From assembly GCA_963556255.1 (NCBI GenBank), contig OY744607.1, positions 39,731,390-39,795,389 of the forward strand: a stretch of 64,000 nt of DNA. Direction: 5' to 3'. The position numbers and the translations under genes are program-made. Shown here in pieces: positions 35,963 through 45,106 of this stretch; position 1 is the stretch's first letter, and each line of letters begins with the position of its first letter. A model generated the notes under the pieces. It saw only the letters and a program-made list of their open reading frames with translations. It searched no databases and had not been told where the DNA came from. This DNA is from Allolobophora icterica. Its lineage: Eukaryota > Annelida > Clitellata > Crassiclitellata > Lumbricidae.

Positions 35963-38100
35963 ATGGTTATCCGAGTATTTACTTCCAGGTGTTCTGGAAA
36001 TATGGAGGTTTGTTAATTCGTTGCTTAACAAGTCTGTGTTTTGCGGAACCACGCGTTTGAGTCATCGTCGTCATAATCTGCAGCCGCATCACCATCTTCA
36101 CCAGCATACTGCAGTATTATTATCGTCATCGGCGTCAATTTTGTCACTCTGGTTTGTCAATAGTAAGACTCTGTTCGAATTTAAATTCGAATTTGAATCC
36201 AGTTTCAATGCTGCAAACATACGTGTATATACATATGTATTTATGATTACTTTGCAATACAATTATTCTGTGGGGTTGCAAAGCAATATGATACTGACTA
36301 ATCATCTCAACATATTAATCTACCTATAAAGCTACTATAATCAAAATATAGAGTGTGTCTTTTTACCTCCCTCCACAGGACTGTAGCAACCTAGTCTTGA
36401 TTATTCCTCCTAATTATTTATAGACAAATTTGCTGTATGATAAGGCTTCATAATTGTCCCAAGTATTTTATATTGCAGATAAAACGAAAACAGGAATACG
36501 TAATGTCAGTGTTAAAGGTTCGCAAAATAGACTATGAAGAAGTCGACATATCGGATCCAACCAGAGAGGCCGAGAAACTGTTCATGCGTGAGAAAACACC
36601 ACCAAAGGAAGGCCGCAATGTTCCATTACCTCCACAGATATTTAACAGTGACGTTTATTGTGGGGTGGGTATGAATTTTAATATAGTGACTCTTTAAATT
36701 ATGCTGCTATAATAAACAGTTTTCATTTGAAAATCAAGTCTACTGTTAATTTGAACTTGCAGCCCTTAATAGCACTATAATAATAATAATAATAATAATT
36801 ATAATAATTATAATAATTATAATAATTATAATTATAATAATAATAATAATTAATAATAATAATAATAATAACATAAGAAATCCATTTCTGGGGAATCCAG
36901 ACGTTACTAGTGGACAAATCAAGCTTAACAGAAACTAAGTATCTTCTAGAGCATTCTCATAATTAATTCATTCATTTATTCTTCAGTTTTTGATTTTAAA
37001 AAATGCCAACAAAAGAAGATACAGATTGACATGAAATATTAACAGGGTAAAGGGGAGCAAACCAGGGCTGTAGTCGAGGGTATACGGTATTGGTATACAG
37101 CGTATACTCGCCTCTAGAGACCGTATACTCACCTCACAAAATATTTGTACTCATCTCTAAGTAGTTTAGGAAAACTAACCTTTAGCGTATACTCGCCTCT
37201 AAATAGTTTCTGAAAACTAACCGGTAGTGTGTACTCACCTCTAATTTTACCACTACAGCCCTGGAACAAACCATAGATCCAAATGGATACATGTATATCT
37301 GTATTCTACTACTTGTACAGAATAAAACATAAGGATATAGTGAGGCTTTCAGCAGTATTATTACATACAACACCTTTTTATTTGTATCGTATTTGTATGA
37401 TAAACATAGTGCAGGAATTTTAATGAAAAAGTGTGTTAAAGGACAACAATTCAAAATCACATTTCCTTTCTGTGGTCATTGCATTGTTCATAGGGCTATC
37501 TATGATATAAAAGGCAAAGGCTACTTATGTTTCAAGTGTTGGACCTGGTGCTGATTCCCAGTGTTAAACCATTGATCAGCCCTTAGGTAGCATTGCCATA
37601 CGTTGGCAGTAGGTGGCCAGGTCTTTCTGCCGAACACAAGGTTACCTGCACAGTGAAACTGATACTCATTTTACTGCTGCCTTCTAGAGAGTGAAAGGCT
37701 GAGTCAACCTTTGTGGGGTAGTGGGTTTCTGCTTTTCGTGCCAGTTTGTTACCATTCAGCTATCACCCCACGCGTGGGGTGATAGCTGAACTAATTATGG
37801 CTTGGTTTTAATGCATCATCGTTTGATGCCTTGTGCATTAGATACTGGCAGTATAGAATTTGCTATTTACCATGAGATAGATGATTACCAAGATTACTTG
37901 GATTGGCTTACTTAAAAGGCTTACTAAATATAGATTAAGTATCTGGATATATACGTTTCAATGGTAATTTATCGTAAGTGTACCTGTGGTGTTTCTGTCA
38001 GGACTACGAGAGTTTCTATGATGCGGTCGAGGATAATGCTGTTCTGGAGCTTCTTAAACTGTCCTCATCTGACCCAAAGGAACCTGAAGCAGCTGAGTGA
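35963..38100 (+). CDS. SH3BGRL: SH3BGRL-like protein, 3 exons
   Basis: A small protein of the SH3-domain-binding glutamic-acid-rich-like family, which has a thioredoxin/glutaredoxin fold but usually no redox activity and acts as an adaptor. The exons are 35,963-36,007, 36,479-36,664 and 38,002-38,100, all joined in phase 0 (GAG|GTTTGT; GGG|GTGGGT; acceptors TTGCAG and TGTCAG). The 109-aa product begins MVIRVFTSRCSGNME. It continues with IKRKQEYVMSVLK and an EEVDIS strand, and carries the family hallmark PLPPQIFNSDVYCGDY near residues 68-83, which holds the cis-proline and the SH3-type proline motif. It ends NAVLELLKL plus a short acidic tail. There is a Cys after SR where vertebrate paralogs have Ser, but no CxxC pair. 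The length fits SH3BGRL (about 114 aa) rather than the longer SH3BGR. Intron 2 holds a TAA tract and a MITE. Confidence 0.95.
36776..36870. repeat. (TAA)n/(TAAT)n microsatellite in SH3BGRL intron 2
   Basis: A TAA-based tract with ATT inversions. Confidence 0.9.
37063..37263. mobile_element. hAT MITE in SH3BGRL intron 2
   Basis: The ends CAGGGCTGTAGT and ACTACAGCCCTG form a perfect inverted pair. The flanks GAGCAAAC and GAACAAAC are a 7/8 target duplication. Internally, GTATACTCGCCTCTA is repeated four or so times. Confidence 0.85.
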
Positions 38101-38278
38101 TACAGCCTTCTCTGGTAGGCTTAAGTTGTTTCTTATACATAAATGCGAGTTACTAATATCTGTTGGTTTAATTTCTTTAATTATTTTCTTAGCCCTTTTG
38201 AAAGTATCTTAATTAGCAGGCAGTGTGTAAGTATCTTGAGACTTATTTGGTGTGTTGGTGTTGTTTTAAAAGGTGCTA

Positions 38279-38284
38279 AATAAA
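38279..38284 (+). terminator. candidate poly(A) signal of SH3BGRL
   Basis: AATAAA occurs 179 bases after the SH3BGRL stop codon. It is the first canonical signal I see downstream, so a plausible 3' end. Confidence 0.4.
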
Positions 38285-41096
38285 AAACCAGATACATACA
38301 CCTATATACATAACAGAACAGAACAGTGGAAGCGAACTTCAATGTAGTGCCTCATCAAGCAACTCTCCAGCATTGCTCTTCCAACAACACCAATCCAACA
38401 TAAAACAACATAGTTTTCAGCCTTTAGAATTTATCAGTCAGTACATTTAATAATCAACAGTGGTTACATTTTTTTACAACATTCAAAAATGTTTTACCTG
38501 TCATGAATGATAATTAGATAGGATGTTTCAGTGGAATTTATTAAACCTAACAGTCTGAAATGTTTATGCATATTTAGAGTTGTTAAATTATATATTTGAA
38601 TGACGTATTATTTTAAGTTTTAGGTGTAGTTAGATTGCTTTTCGTAAATCTTTGAGAGATAAATTATTTTGAGTGGTTAGGTGCAGTTAGACTTGTTAAA
38701 TTGGCTGTTTGCAGTGATCAAATTTGATGAATGTATTATTTTTGTTTGCTTTGACAGAGTAAAAGAAAACGGCAAGAGAATATTAACACTGCTACATTTA
38801 TGTCTTCCACATTTTGCAAATGTTTATTATTCCATAAAAACTGGATATTGTGCTAAAAAAACTGTACTAATTTGTGTTTAAATCCATGTTTTGCATTTCC
38901 ATAGTGTTTTCCATGTTAATCTTGTGTATGAACTGTAATCTAATTAGAGATTTAGACTGTAGTGTTGTACACTGAGTACTTGCAACTTATCAAGAGTTAA
39001 CGTGCTTATCTGCATTTGAATTATAGTTATGCTTCTACGAACCTGTGCTCAAGAATGTTACTGCTTTGTTGTCTGGTAGGTTGTAGCTTCGATCATAGTC
39101 TGCTTTTTAACAATGTCATTGGCATTTGTGTTGGAACGTTACAAGCGTAAATACTCTATGGAGCAACTTTTGTAGTAACTTTCTTATGCACTGCAGATAG
39201 CCATGTCTGATGTTAACAAACTACCAAAGATCCCCAAGATTTATATGCATGACTTATATGATGCATTGATCGAGATATTTACTTAGAATCAATGGGAGCG
39301 CAGTCCTGGTGCAATTCTTGAGCATCAATAGACGTTGCATATAACACACTTTTTAGGCAATCGTCCACAAATGGAACTAGTTATGTTTATTTGTGGCCAA
39401 TTAGTGTAGCACTCACACTGGCCAATTGGTGTAGCACTCATAAACCCATACACATGAAGTGTATGGGTTTGAGCAAGTCCGTGTATAAGTACCTTGAGCA
39501 AGTTCTTTACATACAGTTGCTTAGCACCATTGGTTAATGCTTTACCGTTACTGGTAAATATCGGTGCTGTTTAACCAAGAGATATAAAAATATAGCTTCG
39601 TCTTTGCAAGCAATGTCATGGCTGAAGATTTCATAGGTAAGATTGTTTTTAGCGAAGTTATGAGTTTACTCTTTAGTACAAGTCACGACGTGTAAGGTAG
39701 CACCGGCACGTGAAGGCATTGTTGCTTTCAGTTTTTAAATCTCAGTGGCAAAGTCAGGCCAGTTCTTTCAGGCCAGAATAACACTCTAGTCGAAATAGAT
39801 TTTCTATATAAGTTGTTGATGTCACTTTGCTTGTTACTGTAATATTTTAATATGTGTGTTCAGAATTACCATCATGTAAACGTTATTGTTATCATGCTTT
39901 CGATGACCTATGCATTTCCGTGTGCTTAATTAAATGAGTTAAAAATCGGTGTATGGGTTTGAGCAAATCCGTGTATAAGTACCTTGAGCAAGTTCTTAAA
40001 GAAAATGGTGATTGATACTCTAAAAAAATTTATTAATGTGTTGTGCAATCCCTTGCAATGTTTAATCATGCTGTATGTCCGAGGCATTTAAGTTTAAAGC
40101 GGTGTGGGAATTGAATATCGTACATATTAATTTTGCATATGCATCAAGTTTTTTTACTTTCTGTACAAAATTTCATTAATTGAAATGATCGCTTATTTAT
40201 TCCTGCATCTTTTAAATAGGACCATTTTAATTTGTTTCAGGGATATACTGTAAAATTTCCAAAGTTACTAAGGATTAATACTTTCTGTTAATGCTACAGA
40301 TTAATTATTTTGAAAGTGCCCTTAATGTGGATTTTCAGGCAAGACTTGCTTCAAATCTCCCGCTTGGTATGCCAACTGTCTGTATATGTTGAATAACTAG
40401 TTTCAGTGTTTTAGTTAGATTGTGATAGTAGTTAGGCTGTGATAAATGTCTTATAAGAAACACACACTAAGCTTATTGTGCTTTGTGGGATGGAAGCCAG
40501 AGCATCAGGTGAAGGGTACTTTGTGTTGAAGCAGAGTACATTATTTGGAATCGTGTAACATGGAAAGTATGTTTTCCAAGTCAATAATTGTTATTCATTT
40601 GAAACATCTCACCCACCTCACCAACCACTTTTAAACTGTTGGGAAAAGCCACTTGGTCAGAACAACCATTTGAAACCATTTAATTTGGCTACCATGGGAC
40701 ATTTGGTTAGAGTGCTTGCCTTGTTGCACAGTGTGTATGGGTTCAAGCCTTTGAAATGATTTGATCCTTCACTCCGAGTTGCTCATCACCATTGATTGAT
40801 GTTGGTCAGTAGATAGTGGTGCTTAATGAATGTATAATTTTAACAAAGTACAGGTGGTAGAATTGGCCATCACCAAACGTAACTGATTGTAATTTCACTT
40901 TCAGCAGTTTAGCCATGCCATTTTTGTGTTAATTTTGCTATATGTCGTTTACCGTCTTTAATATATATACTTAAAGATTCACTTTGTTTGGTTTTCTATC
41001 ATTTATTAAATAAACTTTTACCTGTGTTCTAAAGCTGAGGTGAATGGCTTGTAATTGTATAATTGTGCATTACAAGGCACAAGAAAATTATCCATT
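38285..41096. other. non-coding 2.8 kb with SINE fragments
   Basis: No gene. 39,455-39,545 and 39,947-39,998 share GTGTATGGGTTTGAGCAA, then GTGTATAAGTACCTTGAGCA. These look like the B-box and core part of a SINE (compare 40,690-40,810). The rest is AT-rich and unremarkable. Confidence 0.5.
40690..40810 (+). mobile_element. tRNA-derived SINE fragment
   Basis: The tRNA-like part has GGTTAGAGTGCTTGCC and a B box GGGTTCAAGCC. GATCCTTCACTCCGAGTTGC follows, matching the core of the 43,312-43,540 SINE (TCCTTCACTCGCAATTGC). Confidence 0.6.
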
Positions 41097-41161
41097 ACTC
41101 TTTAACGACGAGCTGCATTGGCTTCCCAGTCACTTTTAGTGCACTCTCATTAAAGTGTTAA
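41097..41161. repeat. hairpin repeat, copy 2
   Basis: Matches 20,451-20,517 (TTTAACGACGAGCTG, CCCAGTCACTTTTAGT, CATTAAAGTGTTAA), with a 3-bp deletion in one arm. Confidence 0.65.
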
Positions 41162-41205
41162 AGAGATATTTATGGAAATTTAAACACAGATGTATGTTAT
41201 GTATG

Positions 41206-41382
41206 CAGGGGCGTCTTCCCCCCCCCAAAGTCATTGGAGCAACGTCCTTTTTCCCCCTCTTCTTCCCCCTCCCCGTTCCTCCCCCCCCTAAAATGGTGAA
41301 ACACACACTGACAGGTGTTCCCCCCCCCCTATTTCTTGGATGGAGCATTTGCTCCAAGGTTTCTATGGTGTAGATGCCCCTG
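41206..41382. mobile_element. hAT-like MITE (CAGGGGCGTCT family)
   Basis: The ends are CAGGGGCGTCT and AGATGCCCCTG. The flanks TATGTATG and TATGCATG form a 7/8 duplication. It is the same family as 15,403-15,582 in opposite orientation. Confidence 0.85.
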
Positions 41383-41898
41383 TATGCATGTTTATGCTTC
41401 TGTTCATTTATTAAGTAGAACAACAGGCAAAATGCTGTAGGTGTACAAAAAAAACAGAACTGAGGGAGGTAATAGCTTAGTTGAGTTGTCAAATAACATA
41501 CGGTAAGAGAAATAAAGTTTCGGGAGTCTTTATCAGGGAGGTTAAAGTTACGAGGTCTATCTCTATGGAAATAGGGAGTTAAATGAAGCTTAGGGAAGAG
41601 TCATCTTAGTCACTTAGTGAATGGTTTCATTACACAAGACAGTTTTAAGTAATGAAGCGTCTGCTTTGTCTGCGAGCTCTACTGTAGAGGGAGAATTAGG
41701 GTGAATATATCCGGATCGTTTAAGTGTGTTCATTAGGTGTTCAAAGCGAGATTTGTCCATTTTGTCAGCTAGGCCCCACCAGGCAGAAGAAGCATACATT
41801 GTTCTTGCTATAATGGTTGCGTGGGTAATCAACTGAAGAGAACCTATAGCTGCGCCATGATTTTTAAGTGTGTTTATGCGAATATGGAAGAAGTGCCT

Positions 41899-42336
41899 CA
41901 TAGGCGCCGACTTTTGCTTTTGTCTCTGGGTGCCAGCCAGGGGCGGATCCAGGAGGTTTATCAAAGTTTTAAAGGAAATCATCTGCGAAAAAAACTGATG
42001 ACCTTTTCTTAGTCATCCGGAAAAATTCATTATACATTATTTCGTCATTTTTCATCATCTACTACGTGTGTAAACATAAACAAATTTTAAATGGGGGCCA
42101 TGGCCGGATTGCCCCCTGGATTCGCTCCTGGTGCCAGTGCATATTTTAAGATAATTCTCTCCTAAAATTTGACGACTTTTTTTAGGAATTCCTCTGCCAA
42201 AAAAATTGGACGACCTTTTTTAGGAATACCCCAAAAAATTTAATATAAGGTCCAAATTCTTCTGGGGGCCAGGCCCCCACTGAATTTTTTCTCTGGGTGC
42301 ATTGGCACCCAAGGCCCCAAGAAGTCGGCGCCTATG
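41899..42336. mobile_element. hAT MITE inside LINE, TSD AAGTGCCT
   Basis: The ends CATAGGCGCCGACTT and AAGTCGGCGCCTATG are a perfect 15-bp inverted pair. A perfect 8-bp duplication lies at 41,891-41,898 and 42,337-42,344. It contains a further MITE. Confidence 0.93.
41938..42130. mobile_element. hAT-like MITE inside the 41,899-42,336 MITE
   Basis: The ends are CAGGGGCGGATCCAGG and CTGGATTCGCTCCTG. The flanks GTGCCAGC and GTGCCAGT form a 7/8 duplication. This is the third level of nesting (LINE, MITE, MITE). Confidence 0.85.
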
Positions 42337-43311
42337 AAGTGCCTCTTTTTATAACTTGGTTGATGTGTTCTGGTACTGATAGTTTTTCTCCAATGGTTAC
42401 CCCAAGAGCTTTGATGGAAGTTGAACGTTGAACACAGTGATAGAAGTTTTGTCGGAGAGTGAAGATTGATTACGTTTGATGACAGCCATTTCACGAGTTG
42501 AGTTGAGTTTATTTTCAGGTTCTTTACTTTTGACCAGTTGTAGATGTGTTGAAGTTTTGTTTTGGCTGTGTGTAGAGTTATATCCGATCAAGTGTTAGGA
42601 GTCTAGCATATTTGGATAGAAGATTTTGATAGTGAATGGGATGGAGGTCAGAAGTGCACTGCCAACAATAAATCCTGTAGGGCCAAAGACTGAGCCGTGA
42701 ATAACACTGGCGTTCATTGAGATAGGGCGGGACTTGTTCCTTTGTAGGTGATGCAGTGTTTCCTACGGTCATACCATGAATACAATATTAACCAGTTATA
42801 GATGCAGTCTGGGAGGAGTAGAGAAGCTAGCAATTGAGCTATAGCATAGTAGCTTATAGAGTTAAAAGCTTCAGAAAAGTCCACCGAGATGATTACCACA
42901 TGGACGTTGTTTTTAAGAAGATCAGTGGCGTAGCCTATAATGGAAGTGATGGCGGCAATAGTTGAGCCGGTGGGTCTACTGATGCTTATAGACGTTCTGT
43001 GTATATAAGCTAGTAATTGAGCTATAGCAGAGTGGCTTATAGAGTTAAAAGCTTTAGAAAAGTCCACCGAGATGATTACCACATGGTCGTTGTTAAGATC
43101 TTTTTTATATTTGCTGGTATGCTACAGTGGACTTTCTTTGATCTTTTTAAAACTTCCTTACACTTGTAGCAAATAATAATCTGGGTTAAGGTTAATGCAT
43201 GCTATTTTAAAAAATGATTAAGATTTATAAAAATAATATAATAATAATCTTTTCTTCATTTAAGGGCCTGCTAACCGCACTGCGCTGTACAGTGAATATA
43301 CATGCATATTG

Positions 43312-43540
43312 TGGGGCGTGGTGGCTCGGTGGTAAGTTCAGCGCCTTGTGACCGGAGGGTTGCAGGTTCGAATCCCACTCTAGCCGCTGCGTACGGACCT
43401 TGGGCAAGTCCTTCACTCGCAATTGCTCGTGGCGCTTCGGCGTGAAAATTCCGGCACAGTATCAAATGCTGTAGTCGGGAGCGCCTCTGAGTAGTAGTTG
43501 ACTTTGAGAGGCGCTATAGAAATATCCGGAATAAATAAAT
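43312..43540 (+). mobile_element. tRNA-derived SINE, full length, LINE-type 3' tail
   Basis: The tRNA-like head carries an A box (GTGGCTCGGTGGTAAG) and a B box (GGTTCGAATCC). The body has ACCTTGGGCAAGTCCTTCAC, reminiscent of the CORE domain of CORE-SINEs. The 3' tail has the stem AGCGCCTC (43,480-43,487) and GAGGCGCT (43,508-43,515), then ATAGAAAT and an AATAAATA microsatellite. This tail matches the LINE ends in the window. A second, truncated copy lies on the minus strand at 58,900-59,010. Confidence 0.88.
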
Positions 43541-43544
43541 ATAG

Positions 43545-43899
43545 TAGAAACGGCAGCCACACAGGGCTCCTTACATGTATATGTATGTATACAGTAAAAG
43601 CACATGATAACAGTTTTACAGGAGTCGAATATAACTGTTTATACGGCAGCTAAAAGGCGCTATCACGGCCTACTATTCACTTAACCATTTAGACCAACCA
43701 TTGGGCGTTGAATACCGAGTCCGACGTTTTGAAGGCCGAGCTTACTACCTCTGAGATGTTTCAAGCCTGCTCTGTGTTTGCTAAGGTTGCCTACGAATCC
43801 AGCATACATATGGCCCTTTTTTATGTTCAAATATCTGTAAACCGCCTTTAACACAAACGAACACGCCTCAGCGATTCTCAATCACACTGAGCTAACACG
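43545..43899. other. non-coding
   Basis: No feature recognised. Confidence 0.35.
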
Positions 43900-43905
43900 G
43901 TGACA

Positions 43906-44604
43906 TACGGAGCCCCTAAAGGGACATGCAAGAAACATATTTGATCTCGTGCGCACGAGATATTAAGTCGTGGGAACGAGATACTAACTCGTGCGCACGA
44001 GATCCTAACTCGTGCGCACGAGATCGTAACTCGTGGGAACGAGTTAATAAGTCGTGCGCACGAGATCGTAAGTCGTGCGCACGAGATCGTAACTCGTGCG
44101 CACGAGATATTAAGTCGTGGGAACGAGATCCTAACTCGTGCGCACGAGATATTAAGTCGTGGGAACGAGATCCTAACTCGTGCGCACGAGATATTAACTC
44201 GTGCGCACGAGATTAAGTGGTGCGCACGAGTTAGGAACTCGTGCGCACGACTTAATCTCGTGCGCACGAGTTAGTATCTCGTTCCCACGACATAATATCT
44301 CGTGCGCACGAGTTACGATCTCGTGCGCACGACTTATTAACTCGTTCCCACGAGTTAGGATCTCGTGCGCACGAGTTACGATCTCGTTCCCACGACTTAA
44401 TATCTCGTGCGCACGAGTTACGATCTCGTGCGCACGACTTATTAACTCGTTCCCACGAGTTAGGATCTCGTTCCCACGACTTAATATCTCGTGCGCACGA
44501 GTTGGGATCTCGTGCGCACGACTTAATATCTCGTTCCCACGAGTTTTTATCTCGTGCGCACGAGATAAAATATATTTCTTGCATGTCCCTTTAGGGGCTC
44601 CGTA
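43906..44604. mobile_element. foldback element built from short palindromes
   Basis: The terminal inverted repeat of about 30 bp begins TACGGAGCCCCTAAAGGGAC at the left and is mirrored at the right (GTCCCTTTAGGGGCTCCGTA). A 6-bp direct repeat GTGACA stands outside both ends (43,900-43,905 and 44,605-44,610). Between the ends lie over thirty units, each a 14-bp palindrome CTCGTGCGCACGAG or a variant with GTGGGAACGAG or CTCGTTCCCAC, separated by 3-5 AT-rich bases. The left half carries the GGGAAC form and the right half the GTTCCC form, so the whole block is one large inverted repeat centred near 44,235. It is non-coding: the RD- and SC-rich frames are artefacts. Confidence 0.92.
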
Positions 44605-45004
44605 GTGACAACACCGTCGTCTATAATAATGCTAATAGTAAGCAAACCCCCTTCGCTTTCCTTAATCTGCTGGAGGCTCGTGTGGGCAGATGACGAAATG
44701 ACGAAATTAATTTTGCACAAAAGTTCTCTAATACAACTCGTTCATAAGTTAAGTACTGGTGTGGCTAGCAAATAATGCCTAGGTTAGCGCTTCGACTTTT
44801 GAGTAGCTCTGGCGTTGTTTCCTTTTATTGGGTTTTCTTCTGTATGAATGGTGGTGGGTTTTGAAACAACGTTAAACTCGGCTCTTTGGTCAAACTATGT
44901 TTAGCGGTCTAAATATGTTATAAATGAAAGCGCAAAACAAATTGTAGATTTTAAAAATAGCAGAGAACCGTAATAAATTGCGATTTCCGGTTCCGGCAGA
45001 GCAA

Positions 45005-45010
45005 TATAAA
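45005..45010 (+). promoter_or_regulatory. candidate TATA box of methyltransferase gene
   Basis: TATAAA lies about 100 bases before the ATG at 45,107, in a suitable place for a core promoter. Only the motif supports it. Confidence 0.3.
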
Positions 45011-45106
45011 CGAAGCGAAAGTGTGTGCGTGCCGAGGGTCGGGTAGTGTGTTAATGTATAGAAGGAGGTCTGTCATTCGTTCAGACCTTGGATTAAACGC
45101 TGCGCC

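Larger units (their letters stand above)
41400..43110 (-). mobile_element. decayed LINE with RT motif-A duplication and nested MITEs
   Basis: The minus strand holds RT pieces. VVIISVDFSKAFNSISHSAI (motif A) is present twice because of a 182-bp tandem duplication (units start near 42,827 and 43,009). A middle part follows with KINSTREMAVIKR-like text. The C-terminal NTLKNHGAAIGSLQLITHAT, then ARTMYASSAWWGLA, lies near 41,750-41,870. Multiple stops and frameshifts make it inactive. The 3' 340 bp recur at 6,790-7,130. The C-terminal piece is interrupted by the MITE at 41,899-42,336. Confidence 0.8.

Noticed and set aside
43312..43385. Possible tRNA gene with good A and B boxes
   Set aside because: The cloverleaf is not complete and the sequence continues into a SINE body with a LINE-type tail. 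It is a SINE head.
43946..44565. Palindromic repeats with short spacers resembling a CRISPR array, and long open frames rich in Arg, Asp, Ser and Cys
   Set aside because: Spacers are only 3-5 bases and repeat themselves. The block is enclosed by inverted ends with a direct duplication. The frames are translations of the repeat.
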